A DNA stretch of 64,000 bases from Dictyostelium firmibasis (taxonomy: Eukaryota > Evosea > Eumycetozoa > Dictyosteliales > Dictyosteliaceae), in contig CM069768.1 of assembly GCA_036169595.1 (NCBI GenBank), positions 2,214,501 to 2,278,500 of the forward strand. The letters run 5' to 3'. The position numbers and the translations under genes are program-made. The notes beneath the pieces are model-generated. The model was not told where the DNA came from and ran no database searches. It was given only the letters and a program-made list of their open reading frames with translations. Shown here piece by piece: positions 36,214-52,424 of this stretch (position 1 is its first letter; each line of letters starts with the position of its first letter).

Positions 36214-38139
36214 TTAAAATCTTTTTTTATTACGAGGTTGTCCAATTTTATCTTTAAGAGTAAAATTTTTTGATTTTGAATTTTGTTTTTGTTTTTGTTT
36301 TTGTTTTTGTTTTTGTTTTTGTTCTTCTTCAAACTCTTGTCGATACTGTGGTTTTTCAAATTCAATCTCTCCAGACTCTTCTTGGTCATCTTTAGATTCA
36401 TCCTTATAGAGATCTGTTTCTTTGATACCTAAAAGTTGAGTAGTAATATCTAATGATTCAACACCTTTAGTTTTAATGAGTCCAACACGTTCTTGGTTTG
36501 GTTTCTCCAATGTTCTACCTTGAATACGCCAACAATCAGCTAAAATGATTGAAGTTGCTTGTGAAACATTTAATGATTCAATTAAACCTGTACCTGGAAT
36601 TGAAATGGTAATGGTGGACTTTTTTTTAATAACCCTACTAACACCTTTTGACTCTGATCCCATCACCAATACAATTGGTTTTAATCCTAAAATTTTATTT
36701 GAGGTTTCAGAGAATAATGAAATTTGTTTTGCTCTATTCTTTGGAGAATAGTTTTGTTCATAAGAACCATCATTATCTTTTAAACTAGAGGTTGTAACAA
36801 CTTCCCAGCCTTTTTCGATGAATTCCTCTAAAACATCTGCTGCATCATTACGTAGATTGAGTTGAGACATATTACAATACTCAACGGCACCACGACTACT
36901 ACGATAACATTCTCCAGAGAATGGATTGATTTCACCTGTTTTTTCATTATATTCATTCACAAAGATAATAGACTCAACACCAAATAAAACTGCACTACGA
37001 ACGATTGCACCAATATTTTGTGGATTTTCAACACCATCCAACATTAGAACTATTGGTCTTGCACCTGAACCCAATGAATTCATTTTAACTTGTTTTAATA
37101 AATTTGTTGATGAAAATTCATTGGAGAAAGAATGTAATTTCTTTGAAAAAGATGCATTTGATTGGAATTTTAATTTATTGATCTCTTTATCGAATAATTC
37201 TTTGGTGGGAATACAATATCTCTTCTTTGCCACTGCACAAATACCACCATGATGAATTGTACCACTTATCTTTGATAAAGTTTCTTCACTATCGCTATCC
37301 ATTAATATTCTAAAAACTTTCTTTTCATTTGACAAATATTTGAATAATGGTGATAACTCTTTTTTATTTTGATAATAAAAATTTGAATCAACAAGTACTT
37401 TAACTATATCCTCTGGTCTCTTTTCAAAAATTGCTAAAACTGCTCTAATCTGTGATATGGTAGTTTCATTTTTTCTATCATCAAATTCAGGTGTAGGAAT
37501 AACATTTTTATCATTTTCAACAAGTTCATCCTCTTTTTTGATTTCATTCTTTTTATAATTCATAATTTCATAGTTTCTTAGGTTCATTTCTTCATAATTT
37601 ATTTGTATATTTTTTTTTTTATCTTCATTTTTTTTATTATTTTTTTTATTGTCGTTCTTTTTATAAATTGATTTTAAACTATAAACTCTATTTTGACCAT
37701 CAACCACATCTCCTTTTGTATGGGTATTTGTAGTTTTTTTAAAATTTTCAACTAAGTTTTCTGTAGAATATTTTTTTTCTTTATTATTTTCATTATCATT
37801 TTCCTGAGATTTTATACTAAATTTTTTTTGTTCAGTGCCAACCATTTCTTTTTTATTTTCATTTTCATTTTGAGATTTTATTCTAAATTTTTTTGGTTCA
37901 GTACCAACCATCTCTTTATCTGCTTTTGGTTTAAATGTTACTTCATCAACTGATCTTTTATTGGGAAATGGTTTCTTTGTTGAATATGAAATCGATGGAA
38001 TTATTGATTTTAAAGAATGAGATATTACTGTTGTTGAAAATGAGTTTATTCCAATAATATTTATAATTCTATTTCTATGCGATAATAGTATCATTTTATT
38101 TGAAGTATTGTTACAACTTTTTAATATATTCCCAAACAT
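36214..38139 (-). CDS. mitochondrial rRNA 2'-O-methyltransferase (MRM1/SpoU type)
   Basis: A single exon encodes 641 residues. The SpoU (trefoil-knot) methyltransferase domain is at about 370-560: VLMLDGVENPQNIGAIVRSA (motif 1), LVMGSESKGVS (motif 2) and IPGTGLIESLNVSQATSIIL (motif 3), the SAM-binding knot. A substrate-binding domain with GTIHHGGICAVAKKRY precedes it, as in MRM1, which methylates a conserved guanosine in mitochondrial large-subunit rRNA. The N terminus (MFGNILKSCNNTSNKM and on) is basic and hydroxylated, fitting mitochondrial import. A Lys/Asn/Glu-rich low-complexity stretch lies between, and the C terminus has a Lys-Gln repeat from a TTTTTG hexanucleotide tract. It converges with beta-mannosidase, 94 bases apart. 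Confidence 0.9.
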   Translation of the reverse strand: MFGNILKSCNNTSNKMILLSHRNRIINIIGINSFSTTVISHSLKSIIPSISYSTKKPFPNKRSVDEVTFKPKADKEMVGTEPKKFRIKSQNENENKKEMVGTEQKKFSIKSQENDNENNKEKKYSTENLVENFKKTTNTHTKGDVVDGQNRVYSLKSIYKKNDNKKNNKKNEDKKKNIQINYEEMNLRNYEIMNYKKNEIKKEDELVENDKNVIPTPEFDDRKNETTISQIRAVLAIFEKRPEDIVKVLVDSNFYYQNKKELSPLFKYLSNEKKVFRILMDSDSEETLSKISGTIHHGGICAVAKKRYCIPTKELFDKEINKLKFQSNASFSKKLHSFSNEFSSTNLLKQVKMNSLGSGARPIVLMLDGVENPQNIGAIVRSAVLFGVESIIFVNEYNEKTGEINPFSGECYRSSRGAVEYCNMSQLNLRNDAADVLEEFIEKGWEVVTTSSLKDNDGSYEQNYSPKNRAKQISLFSETSNKILGLKPIVLVMGSESKGVSRVIKKKSTITISIPGTGLIESLNVSQATSIILADCWRIQGRTLEKPNQERVGLIKTKGVESLDITTQLLGIKETDLYKDESKDDQEESGEIEFEKPQYRQEFEEEQKQKQKQKQKQKQNSKSKNFTLKDKIGQPRNKKRF

Positions 38140-38449
38140 TTTTATTTGTTTGTCTATATTAAGATTTGGAAAAATAAAAAAAAAAAAAAAAAATTTCGTT
38201 TTCGTTTTTATTTTTTTTTTTTTTTTTTTTATTTTTAATTTTTAATTTTTTTTTTTATTTTATTTTTTTTATTTTTATAAAAAAAACTTTTTAATTAATT
38301 CCACTTTTTGAGAAAAAAAAGTTGAAATTATTTAATTAAAATAATAATAAAAAAAAAAAGAAAGAAAAATAAAAAAAAAAATAAAAAAAAATTATAAAAA
38401 TGGTAATTAAAATTTTTTTTGAAAAAAAAAAAAAAACACAAATGTGATT
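38140..38449. other. intergenic, upstream of rRNA methyltransferase
   Basis: Mostly A and T runs, with a short inverted cgttttcgtttt patch. It separates the methyltransferase start from the LEG1 stop. No gene is seen. Confidence 0.5.
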
Positions 38450-39379
38450 TTAACATTTATTTGTTAAAATATTAATTACTATAGTAATAAAAGTAGTAGT
38501 TGGTGAATTAATGAAATTATTAATTTCATTGTTGATAAGATTTCGACAATTTTCATTTTGAGTTGCAGTTTTGATTAAGGTCATAAATAAATTCCATGTA
38601 AGAGAACTTTGAGCAATGTCATCAATAGCAAACATTGACATTACCACATTATTTTGACTTTTTGTAAATCTTGGAATAAATGGAGGAAAATCAAAAATAG
38701 AAATCATTGATGGTGGGAGATTTGAACCTAATAATGAAACTTGTGAATAATTTGTGTTGAAATTAACAACAGCTATTACATCTACAAAATGAGCCCAACC
38801 ATTTCCAAATTTCTTTTCTTTCAATGGTAATAAAGAAAGAGTATCTTGAAAAATTGTACCAGCTTTTCCAATACTTCCAATATGAGCATTCCACATAATT
38901 TGCAATATTTTTTGATCGTTTCCATAACTTCCATTATTTTTGATGTTTATTATCTCTTGAAAAAATAGATCCCATAAGTGCATTACGGTTTGATCACATT
39001 CCAAATAAGTTGTACAGAATCTACTATCATCAGTTTTATAGATTTCAACTTGTGGAACTAGACCATTATTCATTGCTGACAAATATGGTATAACAGATAA
39101 ATAATAATTCATATCTGCCCACCATGATTTTAAGTTAATTGTAGAGTTTTCAATTTCCAATCTTCCAGATCGATTTTGCCATTCAAATTGTAATTGTAAA
39201 CCATTTAAACAATTATTCAAATTATCGGAACCAAACACAGGTATATTGGTTGAGTTAATTAATGTAATGTATAAATCTATTCTCTCTTGGTAATTCCAAG
39301 GATTAACAATTTTAGAAAAACCCAAAGAAAAATTTAAAAATAAAAAAAATAATAATAATTTTATTTTAAAACTAAACAT
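38450..39379 (-). CDS. secreted LEG1 homologue
   Basis: A single exon encodes 309 residues with a signal peptide at 1-21 (IKLLLFFLFLNFSLGFS). It matches the vertebrate secreted protein LEG1 (liver-enriched gene 1, C6orf58) along its length: VNPWNYQERIDLYITLINST, LQLQFEWQNRSGRL, LKSWWADMNYYLSVIPYLSA, FCTTYLECDQTVMHLWDLFF, IMWNAHIGSI and GWAHFVDVIAVVNFN. The W-W-A-D and W-x-A-H blocks are the family's strongest. Vertebrate LEG1 is secreted from liver and mucosa and linked to organ growth and defence; its molecular activity is unknown and the amoebal role is open. Several N-x-S/T sites and paired Cys residues fit an extracellular protein. Confidence 0.85.
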   Translation of the reverse strand: MFSFKIKLLLFFLFLNFSLGFSKIVNPWNYQERIDLYITLINSTNIPVFGSDNLNNCLNGLQLQFEWQNRSGRLEIENSTINLKSWWADMNYYLSVIPYLSAMNNGLVPQVEIYKTDDSRFCTTYLECDQTVMHLWDLFFQEIINIKNNGSYGNDQKILQIMWNAHIGSIGKAGTIFQDTLSLLPLKEKKFGNGWAHFVDVIAVVNFNTNYSQVSLLGSNLPPSMISIFDFPPFIPRFTKSQNNVVMSMFAIDDIAQSSLTWNLFMTLIKTATQNENCRNLINNEINNFINSPTTTFITIVINILTNKC

Positions 39380-40102
39380 TTTATTGTGAATAATAGTTGG
39401 TGATGTTAATAAAAAAAAATAATGCTTTTAAAAATTTTTTTTTTTTTTTTTTTTTTTTTTATTGTTAATTTTTTTTTTTGTAAAACAAAAATCATAGTTG
39501 AAAAAAAAGCAAAGAAAACACTCTGTGGTGGTATAAATTTTTTTTTTTTTTTTTTTTTTTTTTTGACCAATATAATACATACAACAATACACCAAAATCT
39601 ATGTGGTGGCGTCATAATTATTTAATAATGTTCTTTTTAACTTTTAACTTGGTAACCATCAAAATTTTGTGTGGAATAAAAAAAAAAAATAAAAAAAAAT
39701 GAAAAGGCGCTCCCTATTTCTTATTGATTTTTGAAAAGACACAACCCCCATCATTATTTTTTTTTTTTAAAATAATTAAATTTGATTAATTTTTTTAATT
39801 AAGTTCACAGTGATACTATGGCGATATTGGACCTTTTTTTTTATTTTTTTTTTTTTTATTTTAATATTCTTTAATTTTTGTTTGGGAAATAGAAAAAAAA
39901 AAAAATGGACCCCATTATTATAACTTAAAAGTTGATGTTATTTTTTTAATAAATTATCATTTTAACTTTATTATTTTTATATATTTTTATGAATTTTTTT
40001 AACATTTTTCACGTTGTTGATATTATTACTGTTATTTCTATTATTCAATATGAATAATATTAATTTTGGATATTTTTTTTTTTTTGTTTATAAAAAAAAA
40101 TA
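39380..40102. other. intergenic between exchanger 3' end and LEG1 start
   Basis: Homopolymer runs with two TGTGGTGG copies (39524 and 39602) about 145-225 bases upstream of LEG1, and a mixed patch at 39690-39750 (gaaaaggcgctccc). These could be LEG1 promoter elements, since G/T-rich boxes act in developmental promoters of this organism. No gene is seen. Confidence 0.45.
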
Positions 40103-42275
40103 TTAAATAAGTGGTGATGAATCATTATTATGGTTGTTGTTACCTCCACCACTATTAGTATGAAGAACTGAATGATTATGGCTATTATCAAAATTGAGAT
40201 TATCACTTTGATGAATACTATCAGTATTTATATTAATATCTAAGTCTAAATCTGATTCGAAATCTAAATCATCATCATCATCATCGTCGTCATCATCGAA
40301 ACGTAATGGATTTGAATCCAATTCATGATCATTTGAGGATTGAATAACCATTTTTTCAAAGATTTCGATTGCTTCATTAGCTAAAGGTGGTACCTTCTTT
40401 CTGAACCATGGTTTGAAGTATCTATCATCAAATGATTCATAGAGTTTAGTTCTATCCTTTGGTTTGGTTTGTTTGTTCATTGGTTTTGAAATGTTATCCA
40501 AAGATTGATCGGTTTGAGAGGTTTTAATACCCAATACTCTTAATAAAGGATATGTGCCAATACCAAATACAAAGATTGTAAACACAACCACCAATAATGT
40601 ATTAGTTCTAATATATGGACTCATTGGTGATATATAATCCAACGATAATGAGAACGCAAATGCTCCCCTTAATCCTGCAAACCAAATTGCAATTTGAATT
40701 ACAAATGGTATTTTGGTCTTTAAAACCTTATTTAATAAAAAACACATTGGGAATACTGATACTGCTCTTGCTAAACATGTGAATAACTAAATTTTACAAA
40801 AAAAATAATTAGAATCATGATTTTAATTATCAATAAATTAATCAATAACTTACAATACTCCAAGAGAATAAACCAAGATCAAAAGTGAACTCATGAGCAG
40901 TTAAACTTAATCCAAAGTAAAGGAACAAGAAAGTTTCAGAGATGAAAGCAGCTGTTCTAAATAGTTGACCACTTGTTAACTTTGTATAGGGTGATAAACT
41001 GTAGGCACCATATTGATTAAGGGTAATACCAAAAAAGAATACCGCCAATACACCAGAAATATCCAATGCACCTGCCAATACATAAGACATGTATGAAAAC
41101 ATAACCATGAAAATAGTCTCCAATGCAGGGAACTTACCAATATTAATCCATTTCAAAATTAAAGACAATAACAATGCCATAACTACACCCAATATCACTG
41201 AACCGATTGCTACCACTATAAACATTGCACAACTAATAACAATGTCTCTTGCACTTGTATCCTCTACGACGCTATATAACATCATCGATGTTGCATCATT
41301 TAAGATACTTTCACCCAATACTAGAATATAAAGCATAGGATCAACATTCAATGCCTGGAAAATAGCTAAAGTACAAACAGGATCTGTACTACTAATAATT
41401 GATCCAAATCTATTATTAAATTAAAAAAAAAAAAAAAAGTTAATTTAGAAAAATGTGTACGTGATAATGTGTGAATGAATTGAATATTCGACACATACGC
41501 CAATGAATCTTTTAATGATAAAGCAACAGATACGCCAAAGTAGCCAACTACATAAATACCAAATCCAACAATTAAAAATGTAATGATAGTACCAAATACA
41601 GCGAACATTAAGATTGGGCCAATGTTATTAAAGAATTCAGTCTAGAGAATAATAATAAAAGAATACTCTTGTATTAATATATATTTTTCACACTTTTCCC
41701 AAAAAAGTGATACAAACTTTATGTAAAGAATAGCCAGTTTCAAAGATAATTGTTGGTAAAATGAATAAAAAGAAGTTTTCAGGTTGGAAACTAACGACAT
41801 GTTTTACGATATCGCTATAAAAGAATCTGAAAACGATACCCAAGATGATACCATAGGTGACGACTGCAACTGATTCTGGTACAAATGGTATATCCAATGA
41901 AATGATAAAATAAACTATCAATACTGATCCTGTTAAAATTAACATAATAATAAAGATGATGGTATTTGCATCACGTTGATTCGCTAGTGCACCTTTACCA
42001 TTATTGGTGCTGTTATTACTACTATTATTATTATTATTACTATTACTACTGGAACTACTGAATAGTATTTCGTTACTGCTATCTCCATCTATATCAATAT
42101 CGTGAATTAAATGGTTTTGATTTTGATTATCTGGTGTTATTAATATTTTTTCATCACCACCACCATTATTACTATCATCATCTTGAATTAATGAATTGGT
42201 TTTTGATGAAACACTTAAGAAAAATAATGATAATAAAAGAACAACTAGTAATATATAACTTTTGTTCAACTTCAT
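40103..42275 (-). CDS. Na+/H+ exchanger, NHE (CPA1) family
   Basis: Four exons, 42275-41718, 41641-41499, 41409-40854 and 40786-40103, give 646 residues. NHE proteins exchange Na+ (or K+) for H+ and set cytosolic or organelle pH. A signal-like first segment (LLVVLLLSLFFLSVSS) and a Ser/Asn-rich luminal stretch precede about eleven more membrane segments. Family signatures: FFLFILPTIIFETGYSLHK joined to TEFFNNIGPILMFAVFGT, FGSIISSTDPVCTLAIFQAL (the ion-binding ND/TDP region), ESILNDATSMMLY and IWFAGLRGAFAFSLSL (conserved Arg). The sequence looks closest to the NHE6/8 endomembrane group. The C-terminal tail is only about 130 residues, Asp-rich, and lacks a long regulatory domain. All three introns split recognisable motifs, so they are secure. 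Confidence 0.94.
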
Positions 42276-43165
42276 TATGCCTTTGAGTATGTTATTTTTT
42301 AATTTTTTTCGTTTGATTTTTTTTTTTTTTTTTTGTTTTTTTTATTTTTGTTTGATTTTTTTTTTTTTTTTCGTTTGTTTTTTAGGTTTTATTAATCTAA
42401 TTGTATGTCAGTTTTGTTTAATTTTATTATTTTATAATTTTATTATTATCACTAACTATCAGTACTATTATAATTGTTTTTTTTTTATTATTTTTTTTTA
42501 TTATTTTTTTTTATAAATGAATAATGAAAAAAATAATAAAAAAAAAAAAATAAAAAAAAAATAATAATTATAGTAATATTATGACATGAGAGGTAAAAAG
42601 AATATTATTTGAATATCTGTGTGGGGGAAGTGGTGTGGACTTTGAAAATATAAAAAATAAAAAAGAAAAAAGAAAAAAAAAAAATTTAAACATAAAAAAG
42701 AAAAAAAAAAAAAAAAAAAAAAAAACAAAAAAAAAAATTAAAAAAATTAAAATTAAATTGCAATTACCAGAAATACACAAAAAAAAAAAAAAAAAAAGAA
42801 AAAAAAAGAAAAAAAATGAAAAAAAAACTAAACACAAAAAAAAAAAAAAAAAATATCTGATTAAAAAACGAGTTGAAGTGTTAAAGTATAAATCAGTGTC
42901 AAAAAAATAAAAAAATAAAATAAAAAAGTATTATTTTTATCTATTATCATTCATTTATGATAAATAAAACACATATGTTATTTTTTTTATTTTTATTTCA
43001 ATTTTTATTTTTTATTTATTTTTTTTTTTTTTTTTTTTGTTATTCCTAGATATTTAGAAATTTATCATAATTAAAAAAAAAAAAAAAAATAAAAAAAAAA
43101 ATAAAATAAAATAAAAAATCCAAAGTGCCAATAAAATTATAAGTTTTTCATCAACACCATCGTCA

Positions 43166-43198
<33 letters not shown>

Positions 43199-43447
43199 TA
43201 TTTTTTATTTACGTTTACTTTTTTATTTTTTATTTTTTTTTTAAAATTTTTTTTTTTTATTTTTTATTTTTTTTTTTTACATGAAAACTTACTTTCATGA
43301 TTAAAAAAATCTTTTTTTATTTTTATTTTCTATAAAATTTAAAGCTTATTTATTATTTTTATTTATTTTTTTAAATTTAATCTACAATAATAATAGTTTT
43401 TAATTGAATAAAAAAAAAAAAAAAAAAAGAAAATCGGAACAAACTGT

Positions 43448-43478
<31 letters not shown>

Positions 43479-43499
43479 AAAAAGAAGAGGAGGGGAAAG
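42276..43499. other. 1.2 kb divergent promoter region, exchanger and PIP-kinase genes
   Basis: Homopolymer runs dominate. A G-rich patch, tgtgtgggggaagtggtg, lies near 42620-42640, about 350 bases upstream of the exchanger start. A-rich DNA just before 43500 forms the PIP-kinase leader. No gene is supported. Confidence 0.5.
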
Positions 43500-48434
<4,935 letters not shown>

Positions 48435-48459
48435 ATCAAATTGTATTTGGAAAAAAAAG

Positions 48460-48496
<37 letters not shown>

Positions 48497-48648
48497 AAAA
48501 ATAAATCGCAGAAAATAATTAATTTTACCAAATTGACAGCATTAATGTAAAAAGCAAAAAATAAATTTTTTTATCCAAACAAATAGTATTCAATTGTTAA
48601 TTAACAACGTTCTTTGATTATTTATTTTGTTAGCTAAATAAGGAAATT

Positions 48649-48700
<52 letters not shown>

Positions 48701-49125
48701 TTTTATTTTTTTATTTATAATTTTTTTATAATTTACAAACTGTGTTAAACAATATAAATAATATATTTTGCTGTTATTAATCTGTTAATTACATTGTATG
48801 TTCAATGAATAATAAAATAAAAAATAAAAAAAAATAGTTTAATTTTCACCCAAAAAATATATACACATTATTAATATAATACCCCCATTTTTACAATTAA
48901 AAAAAAATAATTAAATATATTTGACACACTACTCACTATGAAAAAAATTAAAAAAACAATTAAAATGAACAATTATTTATTTTTGAAAAAAAAGAAATTG
49001 TTTGTTTTTTTCTGTTTTTTTTTTTTTATTTTTTTAATGAACATATAATATTTGTATTAGAAATATAGTTTTTTTTTATAGAACATATTATTTCTTTTAA
49101 AATTAAAATTTCATAAATAAAAAAA
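48435..49125. other. intergenic, promoter of the asparagine-synthetase-like gene
   Basis: Contains a T run of about 45 bases near 48652-48697, mixed AT sequence and a TATA-rich segment around 48860-48930. No gene is seen. Confidence 0.5.
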
Positions 49126-51015
49126 ATGTGTGGAATAAGTGGTTGGGTTAATTGGTCAAATAAAAATGATTTATTAAAAGAAATTGGAATGATTCAAAAA
49201 ATGAGTCACACAATTTACCATAGAGGACCAGAAGAAGGTGGATTTTGGAAATCAAGCGATGCTTTATTCGGACATCGTAGGTTATGTGTTATTGATGCTG
49301 CAGGTGGTAAACAACCAATGGAATTTAAAAAAGGTGATAAATCAATAGTATTAGTATTTAATGGAGAATTATATAATTATCAAGATTTAAGAAAAGAATT
49401 AAAATCATTGGGAATTAACTTTAAAAGTCATTCTGATACAGAGGTAATTTTAATGTCATATGTTCAATGGGGTGAAGAATGTGTTAAAAAGTTTAATGGT
49501 ATGTTTGCAATTGCTATTTTTGATGAAGAAAAATCAAAACTCTTTTTAGCCAGAGATCATCTTGGTGTAAAACCATTATTTTATTGTACAAGAGGTGATT
49601 CCATTCTCTTTGGTTCAGAAATTAAAGTTCTTTTAGCAAATGATAAATTAGTAAAAGCAGAAGTTGATAAAGAGGGGATTGCTCAATTATTTTATTTAGG
49701 AGCTTTTCGTACACCAGAAACTGGTTGTGTTTTTAAAGATATTCACGAAGTATCGGCTGGAAATATGATCACATTCAATAAATCAACAATTGGAGATATT
49801 TCATTCACTACAACTGGTGAAAAAGAATATTGGAATTTGAAATGTTTTCAACATACTGATGACCTCCATCAAACCAGTAAGAAACTTAAAGTATTAATTG
49901 AAGGTGCACTTTCAAAACAATTAGTTTCAGATGTTCCAATTACATTTTTATTATCTGGTGGTTTATCATCAAGTGTATTAGTATCTTTGGCATCGTCATT
50001 ATCAAAATCATCATTTCCAGAACCATGCCCAATTAATGAATCAAGTATTTTAAAAACTTTTTCATGTGAATTTGAAAATGATGATAAAGATTATAAAGAA
50101 GAAATCAATGGACCTAAAAAACCATGGGTTGAAAATGTTGTTGATAATGTTCAATCTAAACATGTATCAAGTCAATGTTCAGTGGATCAACTATTAAATA
50201 CAATTAATTTACCAATGAAAGCAAGAGATTTACCAAGTTTTTCAAAATGGGAAACGCCACTAAGAATTATGTTAGGTAAAGTTAAAGAACATGGTGTGGT
50301 TTTAATCTCTGATGAGGGATCTGATGAAATTTTTTCGGGTTATGATTGGTTTAAAAAACAACGTTCATTAAATATGGATAGATTACCTTGGATTGGTAAT
50401 ATATATGTACATTTTAATAAATACTTGAAAGATCAAGTATTAGAACAAGTTGATTTCATGAATTATGGTGAGCAAGTTTATCAAAAAGCAATTAAAAACA
50501 TGCCAATATTGGAAGGTGAAGATGAAGAACAAGTTAAACAAAGAGTAGCTTCTTGGTTGTTTATTAAATATTTTTTGGTATATATGTTAGAACGTGAGGA
50601 TAGAACTTCAATGTCTCAATCATTAGAAGTTAGAGTTCCATATTGCGACTATAAATTAGTAGAATATTGTTGGAACATTCCTTATAATATTAAATCAGTT
50701 GATGATATTGAAAAAGGTATTTTACGTCGTTCAATGGCTGAACAATTACCAAAAGATATTCTTTATCATAAAAAGAATAATTTTCCATTGTCTGTTCAAG
50801 ATAAAAACTTTTTTATTGCAATTTGTAATCTCTTAGAAATTGTATTACTTGATCCAACATCACCAATTTTAAATTTTATTAAAGTAGAACCAATTCAAGA
50901 AATAATTTCAAAAAAATATGATGAAAAATGTCAAACATATGAAAATCAAACTGCCATTGAACATTTACTTCAAATAAATACATGGATTATTGATTATAAT
51001 GTTAAATTTGTTTAA
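49126..51015 (+). CDS. asparagine-synthetase-like protein with altered PP-loop
   Basis: A single exon encodes 629 residues of the glutamine-hydrolysing asparagine synthetase family, nearest the bacterial AsnB/AsnO type. The glutaminase domain is complete: nucleophile Cys2 (MCGISGW), HRGPEEGG, FNGELYNY, HSDTEVIL and ARDHLGVKPLFY. The synthetase domain follows, but the pyrophosphate loop, normally SGGLDSS, reads SGGLSSS at residues 277-283, so the Asp that helps hold Mg-pyrophosphate is Ser here. Later motifs SDEGSDEIFSGYDWF and LEREDRTSMSQSLEVRVPYCD are kept. It may be a weakened synthetase, use another substrate, or act only as a glutaminase. It should not be assumed to make asparagine. No introns and the bacterial-like sequence leave lateral origin possible. 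Confidence 0.88.
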   Translation: MCGISGWVNWSNKNDLLKEIGMIQKMSHTIYHRGPEEGGFWKSSDALFGHRRLCVIDAAGGKQPMEFKKGDKSIVLVFNGELYNYQDLRKELKSLGINFKSHSDTEVILMSYVQWGEECVKKFNGMFAIAIFDEEKSKLFLARDHLGVKPLFYCTRGDSILFGSEIKVLLANDKLVKAEVDKEGIAQLFYLGAFRTPETGCVFKDIHEVSAGNMITFNKSTIGDISFTTTGEKEYWNLKCFQHTDDLHQTSKKLKVLIEGALSKQLVSDVPITFLLSGGLSSSVLVSLASSLSKSSFPEPCPINESSILKTFSCEFENDDKDYKEEINGPKKPWVENVVDNVQSKHVSSQCSVDQLLNTINLPMKARDLPSFSKWETPLRIMLGKVKEHGVVLISDEGSDEIFSGYDWFKKQRSLNMDRLPWIGNIYVHFNKYLKDQVLEQVDFMNYGEQVYQKAIKNMPILEGEDEEQVKQRVASWLFIKYFLVYMLEREDRTSMSQSLEVRVPYCDYKLVEYCWNIPYNIKSVDDIEKGILRRSMAEQLPKDILYHKKNNFPLSVQDKNFFIAICNLLEIVLLDPTSPILNFIKVEPIQEIISKKYDEKCQTYENQTAIEHLLQINTWIIDYNVKFV

Positions 51016-51171
51016 AAAAAAAATAAAATAAAATAAAATAAAAAAAAAATAAAAAAAATAAATTGAATAATATTTTTTTTATAAAAAAAAACAATTAATT
51101 AAATTATTAATATTGAACAATGGAATTAAATAATTCATTTAATTAACCATTGGGTTTATTATTTTATGCAT

Positions 51172-51982
51172 TTAATGTTGTTTGAGTAAAACTATTCTAT
51201 CACTTATTATACCCCTTGAATTTTTTAAAACATTATTAATTATTATACCACTACAGGTATCACTTATATTATCTTTTGATAAACTAATTATATCATTTTC
51301 ATTTAAAACTTTATTTTCATCTTGGAATTTGTGAGTAATTATTTCATTATTATCGGATTCAATTTCAATTACTGTTTCAGAGTTGTTTTGTTTGTCAATA
51401 TTGAAAACTATATAAATTAATGTTAGTTTTGAAATAGTTTCACTTTCTTCATTAGAATTTGAATATTGTTTAATACTTTTTTCAATTCTAAAACCTTTGG
51501 ATGTGGAATTAAAATCAATATTAAATTCATTTATTTTTTTATCTAATAATTTTTGTGTTGACTTTAAAAAAAAAAAAATAGTGTGTTAATTATATATTTA
51601 AATATAAATTGAATGAAAATAATAAAAAATAATAAAAAGAACATACTTTTATAATAATTAATGAGATAATAATACCTGATGAAAAAATTGTTATTATTGA
51701 AACCGATAATATGATTAAAGAAATGATATTTTTGTGAAACCAAATATATAATAATGAAAGTAATGTTCCAATTAAAAATGAACCAATTCCAAATTTATAT
51801 GCCATATCTGATCTATTGATTAATTTTCTACATTCATTTGCCAATAATTTGTATTGATCAAAAGTTAAAAATCCTTCCAACTCTTTTGGCAATTGTGTTG
51901 GTATTATTATGTTCTCTGAGTGGGCACCCTGTTCATATCTACAATTTTCACATGTACAAGTTGGAATTTTAAATTTATTCAT
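51172..51982 (-). CDS. ERF4/Golgin-A7-like two-helix membrane protein (copy A)
   Basis: Two exons, 51982-51647 and 51561-51172, give 241 residues. The N-terminal region holds a Cys-rich stretch (CTCENCRYEQ) and a conserved block IPTQLPKELEGFLTFDQY; two hydrophobic segments follow at about 63-82 and 86-110; the C-terminal part is soluble. The pattern P-x-x-L-E-G then a helix, two membrane-touching helices and a later K-x-N segment resembles the ERF4/Golgin subfamily A member 7 proteins, partners of Ras palmitoyltransferases. This family call is an inference from remembered patterns. The neighbour at 52425-53411 is a paralogue with an intron at the same place, right after the second hydrophobic segment. 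Confidence 0.8.
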
Positions 51983-52307
51983 TTTTTTTTATAACAAAAA
52001 CAATGTTTAGGTATTTTTTTTAATAAAAAAAAAAAAAAAGAAAAAAAGAAAAAAAAAGTTTATAAATATAAATATATGTAAAATAAATATTTAAATAAAT
52101 GTTAAAAAAATTTTTTTTTTTATTCTTTTTTTTTTTTATTTTGATTTCTTTTTAAAAAAAAAAAAAATATGTAATATTGTAAAAAAACGTTAAATGAGAA
52201 TCATATAGCGACGTGGTGAAAAAAGTGTGAAAGTCCCCATTAGAACCACTCCCCCCCATTCACACCAATTTTGCCAAAAAAAAAAAAAAAAAAATAAATA
52301 AAAATTA

Positions 52308-52350
<43 letters not shown>

Positions 52351-52424
52351 GATTTTTTTTATATTTTAATATGATTTACATTTTTATTATCCATGTATAA
52401 AAAAAGTTAATTATATATTAATTT
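51983..52424. other. intergenic, copy A promoter
   Basis: Between the tandem paralogues. It contains a GC-richer patch at 52203-52275 with gcgacgtggtgaaaa and a run of seven C, flanked by A and T runs. Confidence 0.5.
52208..52221. promoter_or_regulatory. upstream element shared with paralogue, copy A
   Basis: GCGACGTGGTGAAA lies 226 bases upstream of the copy A start. The same 14-mer with one change (C to A at position 5) lies 272 bases upstream of copy B, in the same orientation to its gene. The two flanks are otherwise unlike, which suggests selection on a shared control site. Confidence 0.45.

Noticed and set aside
43404-43499. Upstream extension of the PIP-kinase frame
   Set aside because: It has no ATG, is Lys-only from A runs, and the ATG at 43500 has a proper leader.
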